A stretch of DNA of 64,000 bases from Ectobius pallidus (GCA_964059195.1 CAXKWD010000015.1:1426001-1490000); one strand, 5' to 3'. Shown: positions 9,601-24,266, counted from the stretch's first letter. The notes: a model not told the origin generated them from the letters alone. Translations and numbers: made by a program.

Positions 9601-12600
9601 TACATTGCTAGGAAAAAGTTTCGTCTTTGAATAATGCATTGAAATGTAAAAGTTTGGTGTCTGAAATTGACATAGCTACGCAACAGTATATATTTTAAAA
9701 GTTTATAATAGGTAGCAATATTGTGTTTATAAATGACATTGCTAAGAAAAGTTATTTTTTATGACATTGCTAGGCAACAGTTTCCGGTTTAAAATGGCAT
9801 TGCTAGGCAACACTTTCGTGTTTTAAAACTCATTGCTAGACAACAGTATTCTTTCTGTTCAAGCAAAATTTACAACCCATGTTTTGCCATTAGCATTTCA
9901 CCGATATTTTCATTGTATGTATTGATCATTGAGGGATTAAAAACTATTCCTTATAGATGACATTGCTAGGCAACAGTTTCGTATTTGGAGATGGCATTGC
10001 TAAGCTACAGTTTCTTGTTCAAGATGTCAATGCTAAGCAACAGTCAGGTGTTTTAAAAACATCATTGCTAAGCAACAGTTTCCGGTTTAGACTGGCATCG
10101 CTAGGCAACACTTTTGTGATAGAAAAATCTAATTGTTAGGCAGCCAAATTGTCTTTAAAAGTTACATTGCTAGGAAAAGTTACGACTTTGAAAAATGCAT
10201 TGAAAGGTAAAGGTTTTGTGTCAGAAATTGACATATCTCCGCAACAGTATCTTTTTTTAAAGGCTTTTAATAGGTAGCAATATTATGATTAAAAATGATA
10301 TTGCTAAGCAACAGATCTTTTTGATGACATTGCTAGGCAACAGTTTCCGGTTTAGACTGGCATGGCTAGGCAAAACTTTCGTGATAGAAAAATTACATTG
10401 TTAGGCAGCCAAATAGTATTTAAAAATTACATTGCTAGGAAAAAGTTTCGTCTTTGAATAATGCATTGAAATGTAAAAGTTTGGTGTCTGAAATTGACAT
10501 TGCTACGCAACAGGATATATTTTAAAAGTTTATAATAGGTAGCAATATTGTGTTTATAAATGACATTGCTAAGAAAAGTTATTTTTTATGACATTGCTAG
10601 GCATCAGTTTCCGGTTTAAAATGGCATTGCTAGGCAACACTTTCGTGTTAAAACTCATTGCTAGGCAACAGTATTCTTTCTATTCAAGCAAAATTTACAA
10701 CCCATGTTTTGCCATTAGCATTTCACCGATATTTTCATTGTATGTATTGATCATGGAGGGATTAAAAACTATTCCTTATAGATGACATTGCTAGGCAACA
10801 GTTTCGTATTTGGAGATGGCATTGGTAAGCTACAGTTTCTTGTTCAAAATGTCAATGCTAAGCAACAGTCAGGTGTTTTAAAAACTTCATTGCTAAGCAA
10901 CAGTTTCCGGTTTAGACTGGCATCGCTAGGCAACACTTTTGTGATAGAAAAAATTTAATTGTTGGCAGCCAAATTGTCTTTAAAAGTTACATTGCTAGGA
11001 AAAGTTACGACTTTGAAAAATGCATTGAAAGGTAAAGGTTTTTTGTCCGAAATTGACATTGCTACGCAACAGTATCTTTTTTTAAAAGCTTTTAATAGGT
11101 AGCAATATTATGTTTAAGAATGACATTGCTAAGCAACAGATCTTTTTGATGACTTTGCTAGGCAACAGTTTCCGGTTTAGACTGGCATGGCTAGGCAAAA
11201 CTTTCGTGATAGAAAAATTACATTGTTAGGCAGCCAAATTGTATTTAAAAATTACATTGCTAGGAAAAAGTTTCACTTTGAAAAATGCATTGAAATGTAA
11301 AAGTTTTGTGTCTGAAATTGACATTGCTACGCAACAGTATATTTTTTTAAAAGTTTATAATAGGTAGCAATATTGTGTTTAAAAATGACATTGCTAAGCA
11401 ACAGTTCTTTTTGACGACATTGCTAGGCAACAGTTCCCGGTTTAAATTGGCATTGCTAGGCAACACTTTCGTGTTTTAAAACTCATTGCTAGGCAACAGT
11501 ATTCTTTCTGTTCAAGCAAAATTTACAAACCATGTTTTGCCATTAGCATTTCACCGATATTTTCAGTGTATGTATTGATCATTGAGGGATTAAAAACTAT
11601 TCCCTATAGATGACATTGCTAGGCAACAGTTTCGTATTTGGAGATGGCATTGCTAAGCTACAGTTCCTTGTTCAAAATGTCAATGCTAAGCAACAGTCAG
11701 GTGTTTTAAAAACGTCATTGCTAAGCAACAGTTTCCGGTTTAGACTGGCATCGCTAGGCAACACTTTTGTGATAGAAAAATCTAATTGTTAGGCAGCCAA
11801 ATTGTCTTTAAAAGTTACATTGCTAGGAAAAGTTACGACTTTGAAAAATGCATTGAAAGGTAAAGGTTTTGTGTCAGAAATTGACATTGCTCCGCAACAG
11901 TATCTTTTTTTAAAAGCTTCTAATAGGTAGCAATATTGTGTTTAAAAATGACATTGCTAAGCAACAGTTCTTTTTGACGACATTGCTAGGCAACAGTTTC
12001 CGGTTTAGACTGGCATGGCTAGGCAAAACTTTCGTGATAGAAAAATTACATTGTTAGGCAGACAAATAGTATTTAAAAATTACATTGCTAGGAAAACGTT
12101 TCGTCTTCGAATAATGCATTGAAATGTAAACGTTTTGTGTCTGAAATTGACATAGCTACGCAACAGTATATATTTTAAAAGTTTATAATAGGTAGCAATA
12201 TTGTGTTTATAAATGACATTGCTAAGAAAAGTTATTTTTTTTGACATTGCTAGGCAACAGTTTCCGGTTTAAAATGGCATTGCTAGGCAACACTTTCGTG
12301 TTTTAAAACTCATTGCTAGGCAACAGTATTCTTTCTGTTCAAGCAAAATTTACAACCCATGTTTTGCCATTAGCATTTCACCGATATTTTCATTGTATGT
12401 ATTGATCATTGAGGGATTAAAAACTATTCCTTATAGATGACATTGCTAGGCAACAGTTTCGTATTTGGAGATGGCATTGCTAAGCTACAGTTTCTTGTTC
12501 AAGATGTCAATGCTAAGCAACAGTCAGGTGTTTTAAAAACATCATTGCTAAGCAACAGTTTCCGGTTTAGACTGGCATCGCTTGGCAACACTTTTGTGAT

Positions 12601-15600
12601 AGAAAAATCTAATTGTTAGGCAGCCAAATTGTCTTTAAAAGTTACATTGCTAGGAAAAGTTACGACTTTGAAAAATGCATTGAAAGGTAAAGGTTTTGTG
12701 TCAGAAATTGACATTGCTCCGCAACAGTATCTTTTTTTAAAAGCTTTTAATAGGTAGCAATATTATGATTAAAAATGACATTGCTAAGCAACAGATCTTT
12801 TTGATGACATTGCTAGGCAACAGTTTCCGGTTTAGACTGGCATGGCTAGGCAAAACTATCGTGATATAAAAATTACATTGTTAGGCAGCCAAATAGTATT
12901 TAAAAATTACATTGCTAGGAAAAAGTTTCGTCTTTGAATAATGCATTGAAATGTAAAAGTTTTGTGTCTGAAATTGACATAGCTACGCAACAGTATATAT
13001 TTTAAAAGTTTATAATAGGTAGCAATATTGTGTTTATAAATGACATTGCTAAGAAAAGTTATTTTTTATGACATTGCTAGGCAACAGTTTCCGGTTTAAA
13101 ATGGCATTGCTAGGCAACACTTTCGTGTTTTAAAACTCATTGCTAGACAACAGTATTCTTTCTGTTCAAGCAAAATTTACAACCCATGTTTTGCCATTAG
13201 CATTTCACCGATATTTTCATTGTATGTATTGATCATTGAGGGATTAAAAACTATTCCTTATAGATGACATTGCTAGGCAACAGTTTCGTATTTGGAGATG
13301 GCATTGCTAAGCTACAGTTTCTTGTTCAAGATGTCAATGCTAAGCAACAGTCAGGTGTTTTAAAAACTTCATTGCTAAGCAACAGTTTCCGGTTTAGACT
13401 GGCATCGCTAGGCAACACTTTTGTGATAGAAAAATCTAATTGTTAGGCAGCCAAATTGTCTTTAAAAGTTACATTGCTAGGAAAAGTTACGACTTTGAAA
13501 AATGCATTGAAAGGTAAAGGTTTTGTGTCAGAAATTGACATATCTCCGCAACAGTATCTTTTTTTAAAAGCTTTTAATAGGTAGCAATATTATGATTAAA
13601 AATGATATTGCTAAGCAACAGATCTTTTTGATGACATTGCTAGGCAACAGTTTCCGGTTTAGACTGGCATGGCTAGGCAAAACTTTCGTGATAGAAAAAT
13701 TACATTGTTAGGCAGCCAAATAGTATTTAAAAATTACATTGCTAGGAAAAAGTTTCGTCTTTGAATAATGCATTGAAATGTAAAAGTTTGGTGTCTGAAA
13801 TTGACATTGCTACGCAACAGGATATATTTTAAAAGTTTATAATAGGTAGCAATATTGTGTTTATAAATGACATTGCTAAGAAAAGTTATTTTTTATGACA
13901 TTGCTAGGCAACAGTTTCCGGTTTAAAATGGCATTGCTAGGCAACACTTTCGTGATAAAACTCATTGCTAGGCAACAGTATTCTTTCTATTCAAGCAAAA
14001 TTTACAACCCATGTTTTGCCATTAGCATTTCACCGATATTTTCATTGTATGTATTGATCATGGAGGGATTAAAAACTATTCCTTATAGATGACATTGCTA
14101 GGCAACAGTTTCGTATTTGGAGATGGCATTGCTAAGCTACAGTTTCTTGTTCAAAATGTCAATGCTAAGCAACAGTCAGGTGTTTTAAAAACTTCATTGC
14201 TAAGCAACAGTTTCCGGTTTAGACTGGCATCTCTAGGCAACACTTTTGTGATAGAAAAAATTTAATTGTTGGCAGCCAAATTGTATTTAAAAGTTACATT
14301 GCTAGGAAAAGTTACGACTTTGAAAAATGCATTGAAAGGTAAAGGTTTTTTGTCCGAAATTGACATTGCTACGCAACAGTATCTTTTTTTAAAAGCTTTT
14401 AATAGGTAGCAATATTATGTTTAAGAATGACATTGCTAAGCAACAGATCTTTTTGATGACTTTGCTAGGCAACAGTTTCCGGTTTAGACTGGCATGGCTA
14501 GGCAAAACTTTCGTGATAGAAAAATTACATTGTTAGGCAGCCAAATTGTATTTAAAAATTACATTGCTAGGAAAAAGTTTCACTTTGAAAAATGCATTGA
14601 AATGTAAAAGTTTTGTGTCTGAAATTGACATTGCTACGCAACAGTATATTTTTTTAAAAGTTTATAATAGGTAGCAATATTGTGTTTAAAAATGACATTG
14701 CTAAGCAACAGTTCTTTTTGACGACATTGCTAGGCAACAGTTCCCGGTTTAAATTGGCATTGCTAGGCAACACTTTCGTGTTTTAAAACTCATTGCTAGG
14801 CAACAGTATTCTTTCTGTTCAAGCAAAATTTACAACCCATGTTTTGCCATTAGCATTTCACCGATATTTTCAGTGTATGTATTGATCATTGAGGGATTAA
14901 AAACTATTCCTTATAGATGACATTGCTAGGCAACAGTTTCGTATTTGGAGATGGCATTGCTAAGCTACAGTTTCTTGTTCAAGATGTCAATACTAAGCAA
15001 CAGTCAGGTGTTTTAAAAACATCATTGCTAAGCAACAGTTTCCGGTTTAGACTGGCATCGCTAGGCAACACTTTTGTGATAGAAAAATCTAATTGTTAGG
15101 CAGCCAAATTGTCTTTAAATGTTACATTGCTAGGAAAAGTTACGACTTTGAAAAATGCATTGAAAGGTAAAGGTTTTGTGTCAGAAATTCACATATCTCC
15201 GCAACAGTATCTTTTTTTAAAAGCTTTTAATAGGTAGCAATATTATGATTAAAAATGACATTGCTAAGCAACAGATCTTTTTGATGACATTGCTAGGCAA
15301 CAGTTTCCGGTTTAGACTGGCATCGCTAGGCAACACTTTTGTGATAGAAAAATTTAATTGTTGGCAGCCAAATTGTCTTTAAAAGTTACATTGCTAGGAA
15401 AAGTTACGACTTTGAAAAATGCATTGAAAGGTAAAGGTTTTTTGACCGAAATTGACATTGCTACGCAACAGTATCTTTTTTGAAAGCTTTTAATAGGTAG
15501 CAATATTATGTTTAAGAATGACATTGCTAAGCAACAGATCTTTTTGATGACTTTGCTAGGCAACAGTTTCCGGTTTAGACTGGCATGGCTAGGCAAAACT

Positions 15601-16006
15601 TTCGTGATAGAAAAATTACATTGTTAGGCAGCCAATTTGTATTTAAAAGTTACATTGCTAGGAAAAGTTACGACTTTGAAAATGCATTGAAATGTAAAAG
15701 TTTTGTGTCTGAAATTGACATTGCTACGCAACAGTATATTTTTTTAAAAGTTTATAATAGGTAGCAATATTGTGTTTAAAAATGACATTGCTAAGCAACA
15801 GTTCTTTTTGACGACATTGCTAGGCAACAGTTCCCGGTTTAAAATGGCATTGCTAGGCAACACTTTCGTGTTTTAAAACTCATTGCTAGGCAACAGTATT
15901 CTTTCTATTCAAGCAAAATTTACAACCCATGTTTTGCCATTAGCATTTCACCGATATTTTCATTGTATGTATTGATCATTGAGGGATTAAAAACTGTTCC
16001 TTATAG
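6650..16006 (+). repeat. Mixed sub-array of eleven units
   Basis: Here the AvrII-type leader first appears (6650, 7478, 8303), along with the altered block B form aggcagacaaatag...aaaacgtttcgtcttcg (7.66-7.73 and 12.06-12.12 kb) and block A forms with attgacatatctccgcaac or attgctccgcaac. The spacer variant atcatggag marks the spacers just before 10782 and 14089. The 7478 unit has a block order unlike its neighbours: block-B-type sequence directly follows the leader, yet total length is normal (825 bp), so a second block-B-type copy fills the block A slot. Confidence 0.8.
14917..16006 (+). repeat. Expanded HOR unit (1090 bp) with an additional block A
   Basis: The leader is followed by a block A ending in cacatatctccgcaac, then by a second complete block A at about 15303-15565 (starting catcgctaggcaac, containing ttttttgaccg), and only then by block B with catggctagg. 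The extra segment is 263 bp. The inserted copy carries the tttaattgttggcag form, while the first copy carries ctaattgttaggcag, so the two A blocks come from different unit classes and this is not a simple local duplication. Confidence 0.88.
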
Positions 16007-18487
16007 ATGACATTCCTAGGCAACAGTTTCGTATTTGGAGATGGCATTGCTAAGCTACAGTTCCTTGTTCAAAATGTCAATGCTAAGCAACAGTCAGGTG
16101 TTTTAAAAACTTCATTGCTAAGCAACAGTTTCCGGTTTAGACTGGCATCGCTAGGCAACACTTTTGTGATAGAAAAATCTAATTGTTAGGCAGCCAAATT
16201 GTCTTTAAAAGTTACATTGCTAGGAAAAGTTACGACTTTGAAAAATGCATTGAAAGGTAAAGGATTTTTGGCAGAAATTGACATTGCTACGCAACAGTAT
16301 CCTTTTTTAAAAGCTTTTAATAGGTAGCAATATTATGTTTAAAAATGACATTGCTAAGCAACAGATCTTTTTGATGACATTGCTAGGCAACAGTTTCCGG
16401 TTTAGACTGGCATGGCTAGGCAATACTTTCGTGATAGAAAAATTACATTGTTAGGCAGCCAAATTGTATTTAAAAATTACATTGCTAGGAAAAAGTTTCA
16501 CTTTGAAAAATGCATTGAAATGTAAAAGTTTTGTGTCTGAAATTGACATTGCTACGCAACAGTATATTTTTTTAAAAGTTTATAATATGTAGCAATATTG
16601 TGTTTAAAAATGACATTGCTAAGCAAAAGTTCTTTTTGACGACATTGCTAGGCAGCAGTTCCCGGTTTAAAATGGCATTGCTAGGCAACACTTTCGTGTT
16701 TTAAAACTCATTGCTAGGCAACAGTATTCTTTCTATTCAAGCAAAATTTACAACCCATGTTTTGCCATTAGCATTTCACCGATATTTTCATTGTATGTAT
16801 TGATCATTGAGGGATTAGAAACTATTCCTTATAGATGACATTGCTAGGCAACAGTTTCGTATTTGGAGATGGCATTGCTAAGCTACAGTTCCTTGTTCAA
16901 AAAGTCAATGATAAGCAACAGTCAGGTGTTTTAAAAACTTCATTGCTAAGCAACAGTTTCCGGTTTAGACTGGCATCGCTAGGCAACACTTTTGTGATAG
17001 AAAAATCTAATTGTTAGGCAGCCAAATTGTCTTTAAAAGTTACATTGCTAGGAAAAGTTACGACTTTGAAAAATGCATTGAAAGGTAAAGGATTTTTGGC
17101 AGAAATTGACATTGCTACGCAACAGTACCCTTTTTTAAAAGCTTTTAATAGGTAGCAATATTATGTTTAAAAATGACATTGCTAAGCAACAGATCTTTTT
17201 GATGACATTGCTAGGCAACAGTTTCCGGTTTAGACTGGCATGGCTAGGCAATACTTTCGTGATAGAAAAATTACATTGTTAGGCAGCCAAATTGTATTTA
17301 AAAATTACATTTCTAGGAAAAAGTTTCACTTTGAAAAATGCATTGAAATGTAAAAGTTTTGTGTCTGAAATTGACATTGCTACGCAACAGTATATTTTTT
17401 TAAAAGTTTATAATATGTAGCAATATTGTGTTTAAAAATGACATTGCTAAGCAAAAGTTCTTTTTGACGACATTGCTAGGCAGCAGTTCCCGGTTTAAAA
17501 TGGCATTGCTAGGCAACACTTTCGTGTTTTAAAACTCATTGCTAGGCAACAGTATTCTTTCTATTCAAGCAAAATTTACAACCCATGTTTTGCCATTAGC
17601 ATTTCACCGATATTTTCATTGTATGTATTGATCATTGAGGGATTAGAAACTATTCCTTATAGATGACATTGCTAGGCAACAGTTTCGTATTTGGAGATGG
17701 CATTGCTAAGCTACAGTTCCTTGTTCAAAAAGTCAATGATAAGCAACAGTCAGGTGTTTTAAAAACTTCATTGCTAAGCAACAGTTTCCGGTTTAGACTG
17801 GCATCGCTAGGCAACACTTTTGTGATAGAAAAATCTAATTGTTAGGCAGCCAAATTGTCTTTAAAAGTTACATTGCTAGGAAAAGTTACGACTTTGAAAA
17901 ATGCATTGAAAGGTAAAGGTTTTGTGTCAGAAATTGACATATCTCCGCAACAGTATCTTTTTTTAAAAGCTTTTAATAGGTAGCAATATTATGATTAAAA
18001 ATGACATTGCTAAGCAACAGATCTTTTTGATGACATTGCTAGGCAACAGTTTCCGGTTTAGACTGGCATGGCTAGGCAAAACTTTCGTGATAGAAAAATT
18101 ACATTGTTAGGCAGCCAAATAGTATTTAAAAATTACATTGCTAGGAAAAAGTTTCGTCTTTGAATAATGCATTGAAATGTAAAAGTTTGGTGTCTGAAAT
18201 TGACATAGCTACGCAACAGTATATATTTTAAAAGTTTATAATAGGTAGCAATATTGTGTTTATAAATGACATTGCTAAGAAAAGTTATTTTTTATGACAT
18301 TGCTAGGCAACAGTTTCCGGTTTAAAATGGCATTGCTAGGCAACACTTTCGTGTTAAAACTCATTGCTAGGCAACAGTATTCTTTCTATTCAAGCAAAAT
18401 TTACAACCCATGTTTTGCCATTAGCATTTCACCGATATTTTCATTGTATGTATTGATCATTGAGGGATTAAAAACTATTCCTTATAG
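16007..18487 (+). repeat. Three units including a fresh single-unit tandem duplication
   Basis: Units 16835 and 17663 are exactly 828 bp apart and share private variants seen nowhere else I looked: gggattagaaac just before the boundary, caaaaagtcaatgataagc in the leader, and ctaggcagcagttcc together with ctaagcaaaagttc upstream. The duplicated stretch covers roughly 16.26-17.09 and 17.09-17.92 kb. Confidence 0.85.
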
Positions 18488-21400
18488 ATGACATTGCTAG
18501 GCAACAGTTTCGTATTTGGAGATGGCATTGCTAAGCTACAGTTCCTTGTTCAAAATGTCAATGCTAAGCAACAGTCAGGTGTTTTAAAAACTTCATTTCT
18601 AAGCAACAGTTTCCGGTTTAGACTGGCATCGCTGGGCAACACTTTTGTGATAGAAAAATCTAATTGTTAGGCAGCCAAATTGTCTTTAAAAGTTTCATTG
18701 CTAGGAAAAGTTACGACTTTGAAAAATGCATTGAAAGGTAAAGGTTTTTTGTCCGAAATTGACATTGCTACGCAACAGTATCTTTTTTTAAAAGCTTTTA
18801 ATAGGTAGCAATATTATGTTTAAGAATGACAGTGCTAAGCAACAGATCTTTTTGATGACTTTGCTAGGCAACAGTTTCCGGTTTAGACTGGCATGGCTAG
18901 GCAAAACTTTCGTGATAGAAAAATTACATTGTTAGGCAGCCAAATTGTATTTAAAAATTACATTGCTAGGAAAAAGTTTCACTTTGAAAAATGCATTGAA
19001 ATGTAAACGTTTTGTGTCTGAAATTGACATTGCTACGCAACAGTATATTTTTTTAAAAGTTTATAATATGTAGCAATATTGTGTTTAAAAATGACATTGC
19101 TAAGCAACAGTTCTTTTTGACGACATTGCTAGGCAACAGTTCCCGGTTTAAAATGGCATTGCTAGGCAACACTTTCGTGTTTTAAAACTCATTGCTAGGC
19201 AACAGTATTCTTTCTATTCAAGCAAAACTTACAACCCATGTTTTGCCATTAGCATTTCACCGATATTTTCATTGTATGTATTGATCATTGAGGGATTAAA
19301 AACTATTCCTTATAGATGACATTGCTAGGCAACAGTTTCGTATTTGGAGATGGCATTGCTAAGCTACAGTTTCTTGTTCAAGATGTCAATGCTAAGCAAC
19401 AGTCAGGTGTTTTAAAAACATCATTGCTAAGCAACAGTTTCCGGTTTAGACTGGCATCGCTAGGCAACACTTTTGTGATAGAAAAATCTAATTGTTAGGC
19501 AGCCAAATTGTCTTTAAAAGTTACATTGCTAGGAAAAGTTACGACTTTGAAAAATGCATTGAAAGGTAAAGGTTTTGTGTCAGAAATTGACATATCTCCG
19601 CAACAGTATCTTTTTTTAAAAGCTTTTAATAGGTAGCAATATTATGATTAAAAATGACATTGCTAAGCAACAGATCTTTTTGATGACATTGCTAGGCAAC
19701 AGTTTCCGGTTTAGACTGGCATGGCTAGGCAAAACTTTCGTGATAGAAAAATTACATTGTTAGGCAGCCAAATAGTATTTAAAAATTACATTGCTAGGAA
19801 AAAGTTTCGTCTTTGAATAATGCATTGAAATGTAAAAGTTTGGTGTCTGAAATTGACAGAGCTACGCAACAGTATATATTTTAAAAGTTTATAATAGGTA
19901 GCAATATTGTGTTTATAAATGACATTGCTAAGAAAAGTTATTTTTTATGACATTGCTAGGCAACAGTTTCCGGTTTAAAATGGCATTGCTAGGCAACACT
20001 TTCGTGTTAAAACTCATTGCTAGGCAATAGTATTCTTTCTATTCAAGCAAAATTTACAACCCATGTTTTGCCATTAGCATTTCACCGATATTTTCATTGT
20101 ATGTATTGATCATCGAGGGATTAAAAACTATTCCTTATAGATGACATTCCTAGGCAACAGTTTCGTATTTGGAGATGGCATTGCTAAGCTACAGTTTCTT
20201 GTTCAAAATGTCAATGCTAAGCAACAGTCAGGTGTTTTAAAAACTTCATTGCTAAGCAACAGTTTCCGGTTTAGACTGGCATCGTTAGGCAACACTTTTG
20301 TGATAGAAAAATTTAATTGTTGGCAGCCAAATTGTCTTTAAAAGTTACATTGCTAGGAAGTTACGACTTTGAAAAATGCATTGAAAGGTAAAGGTTTTTT
20401 GTCCGAAATTGACATTGCTACGCAACAGTATCTTTTTTTAAAAGCTTCTAATAGGTAGCAATATTGTGTTTAAAAATGACATTGCTAAGCAACAGTTCTT
20501 TTTGACGACATTGCTAGGCAACAGTTTCCGGTTTAGTCTGGCATGGCTAGGAAAAACTTTCGTGATAGAAAAATTACATTGTTAGGCAGACAAATAGTAT
20601 TTAAAAATTACATTGCTAGGAAAACGTTTCGTCTTCGAATAATGCATTGAAATGTAAACGTTTTGTGTCTGAAATTGACATAGCTACGCAACAGTATATA
20701 TTTTAAAAGTTTATAATAGGTAGCAATATTGTGTTTATAAATGACATTGCTAAGAAAAGTTATTTCTTATGACATTGCTAGGCAACAGTTTCCGGTTTAA
20801 AATGGCATTGCTAGGCAACACTTTCGTGTTTTAAAACTCATTGCTAGGCAACAGTAATCTTTCTGTTCAAGCAAAATTTACAACCCATGTTTTGCCATTA
20901 GCATTTCACCGATATTTTCATTGTATGTATTGATCATTGAGGGATTAAAAACTATTCCTTATAGATGACATTGCTAGGCAACAGTTTCGTATTTGGAGAT
21001 GGCATTGCTAAGCTACAGTTTCTTGTTCAAGATGTCAATGCTAAGCAACAGTCAGGTGTTTTAAAAACATCATTGCTAAGCAATAGTTTCCGGTTTAGAC
21101 TGGCATCGCTAGGCAACACTTTTGTGATAGAAAAATCTAATTGTTAGGCAGCCAAATTGTCTTTAAAAGTTACATTGCTAGGAAAAGTTACGACTTTGAA
21201 AAATGCATTGAAAGGTAAAGGTTTTGTGTCAGAAATTGACATTGCTCCGCAACAGTATCTTTTTTTAAAAGCTTTTAATAGGTAGCAATATTATGATTAA
21301 AAATGACATTGCTAAGCAACAGATCTTTTTGATGACATTGCTAGGCAACAGTTTCCGGTTTAGACTGGCATGGCTAGGCAAAACTATCGTGATATAAAAA

Positions 21401-24266
21401 TTACATTGTTAGGCAGCCAAATAGTATTTAAAAATTACATTGCTAGGAAAAAGTTTCGTCTTTGAATAATGCATTGAAATGTAAAAGTTTTGTGTCTGAA
21501 ATTGACATAGCTACGCAACAGTATATATTTTAAAAGTTTATAATAGGTAGCAATATTGTGTTTATAAATGACATTGCTAAGAAAAGTTATTTTTTAAGAC
21601 ATGGCTAGGCAACAGTTTCCGGTTCAAAATGGCATTGCTAGGCAACACTTTCGTGTTTTAAAACTCATTGCTAGGCAACAGTATTCTTTCTATTCAAGCA
21701 AAATTTACAACCCATGTTTTGCCATTAGCATTTCACCGATATTTTCATTGTATGTATTGATCATTGAGGGATTAAAAACTATTCCTTATAGATGACATTC
21801 CTAGGCAACAGTTTCGTATTTGGAGATGGCATTGCTAAGCTACAGTTTCTTATTCAAAATGTCAATGCTAAGCAACAGTCAGGTGTTTTAAAAACTTCAT
21901 TGCTAAGCAACAGTTTCCGGTTTAGACTGGCATCGCTAGGCAACACTTTTGTGATAGAAAAATTTAATTGTTGGCAGCCAAATTGTCTTTAAAAGTTACA
22001 TTGCTAGGAAAAGTTACGACTTTGAAAAATGAATTGAAAGGTAAAGGTTTTTTGTCCGAAATTGACATTGCTACGCAACAGTATTTTTTTTTAAAAGCTT
22101 TTAATAGGTAGCAATATTATGTTTAAGAATGACATTGCTAAGCAACAGATCTTTTTGATGACTTTGCTAGGCAATAGTTTCCGGTTTAGACTGGCATGGC
22201 TAGGCAAAACTTTCGTGATAGAAAAATTACATTGTTAGGCAGCCAAATTGTATTTAAAAATTACATTCCTAGGAAAAAGTTTCACTTTGAAAAATGCATT
22301 GAAATGTAAAAGTTTTGTGTCTGAAATTGACATTGCTACGCAACAGTATATTTTTTTAAAAGTTTATAATAAGTAGCAATATTGTGTTTAAAAATGGCAT
22401 TGCTAAGCAACAGTTCTTTTTGACGACATTGCTAGGCAACAGTTCCCGGTTTAAAATGGCATTGCTAGGCAACACTTTCGTGTTTTAAAACTCATTGCTA
22501 GGCAACAGTATTCTTTCTGTTCAAGCAAAATTTACAACCCATGTTTTGCCATTAGCATTTCACCGATATTTTCATTGTATGTATTGATCATTGAGGGATT
22601 AAAAACTATTCCTTATAGATGACATTGCTAGGCAACAGTTTCGTATTTGGAGATGGCATTGCTAAGCTACAGTTTCTTGTTCAAGATGTCAATGCTAAGC
22701 AACAGTCAGGTGTTTTAAAAACATCATTGCTAAGCAACAGTTTCCGGTTTAGACTGGCATCGCTAGGCAACACTTTTGTGATAGAAAAATCTAATTGTTA
22801 GGCAGCCAAATTGTCTTTAAAAGTTACATTGCTAGGAAAAGTTACGACTTTGAAAAATGCATTGAAAGGTAAAGGTTTTGTGACAGAAATTGACATATCT
22901 CCGCAACAGTATCTTTTTTTAAAAGCTTTTAATAGGTAGCAATATTATGATTAAAAATGACATTGCTAAGCAACAGATCTTTTTGATGACATTGCTAGGC
23001 AACAGTTTCCGGTTTAGACTGGCATGGCTAGGCAAAACTTTCGTGATAGAAAAATTACATTGTTAGGCAGCCAAATAGTATTTAAAAATTACATTGCTAG
23101 GAAAAAGTTTCGTCTTTGAATAATGCATTGAAATGTAAAAGTTTGGTGTCTGAAATTGACATAGCTACGCAACAGTATATATTTTAAAAGTTTATAATAG
23201 GTAGCAATATTGTGTTTATAAATGACATTGCTAAGAAAAGTTATTTTTTATGACATTGCTAGGCAACAGTTTCCGGTTTAAAATGGCATTGCTAGGCAAC
23301 ACTTTCGTGTTAAAACTCATTGCTAGGCAACAGTATTCTTTCTATTCAAGCAAAATTTACAACCCATGTTTTGCTATTAGCATTTCACCGATATTTTCAT
23401 TGTATGTATTGATCATTGAGGGATTAAAAACTATTCCTTATAGATGACATTCCTAGGCAACAGTTTCGTATTTGGAGATGGCATTGCTAAGCTACAGTTT
23501 CTTGTTCAAAATGTCAATGCTAAGCAACAGTCAGGTGTTTTAAAAACTTCATTGCTAAGCAACAGTTTCCGGTTTAGACTGGCATCGCTAGGCAACACTT
23601 TTGTGATAGAAAAATTTAATTGTTGGCAGCCAAATTGTCTTTAAAAGTTACATTGCTAGGAAAAGTTACGACTTTGAAAAATGCATTGAAAGGTAAAGGT
23701 TTTGTGTCAGAAATTGACATATCTCCGCAACAGTATCTTTTTTTAAAAGCTTTTAATAGGTAGCAATATTATGATTAAAAATGATATTGCTAAGCAACAG
23801 ATCTTTTTGATGACATTGCTAGGCAACAGTTTCCGGTTTAGACTGGCATGGCTAGGCAAAACTTTCGTGATAGAAAAATTACATTGTTAGGCAGCCAAAT
23901 AGTATTTAAAAATTACATTGCTAGGAAAAAGTTTCACTTTGAATAATGCATTGAAATGTAAAAGTTTGGTGTCTGAAATTGACATTGCTACGCAACAGGA
24001 TATATTTTAAAAGTTTATAATAGGTAGCAATATTGTGTTTATAAATGACATTGCTAAGAAAAGTTATTTTTTATGACATTGCTAGGCAACAGTTTCCGGT
24101 TTAAAATGGCATTGCTAGGCAACACTTTCGTGTTAAAACTCATTGCTAGGCAACAGTATTCTTTCTATTCAAGCAAAATTTACAACCCATGTTTTGCCAT
24201 TAGCATTTCACCGATATTTTCATTGTATGTATTGATCATGGAGGGATTAAAAACTATTCCTTATAG
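18488..24266 (+). repeat. Alternating two-class sub-array (about 1650-bp dimer)
   Basis: Units 19316, 20965 and 22619 have the gttcaagatgtc leader and end ctaattgttaggcag. Units 20141, 21792 and 23444 have the AvrII-type leader, gttcaaaatgtc, and tttaattgttggcag. Repeat spacing between like units is 1649-1654 bp. The short linker cgtgttaaaac usually precedes the AvrII-type unit; the spacer before 21792 is an exception, with the long linker. Confidence 0.8.

Noticed and set aside
15354..15596. 80-codon minus-strand frame, with 69-codon relatives at 57306-57515 and 59785-59994
   Set aside because: They lie entirely within satellite blocks. They exist because of the extra A block or of single changes such as ttgtttggcagcc that remove a stop. 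No protein family is recognisable.
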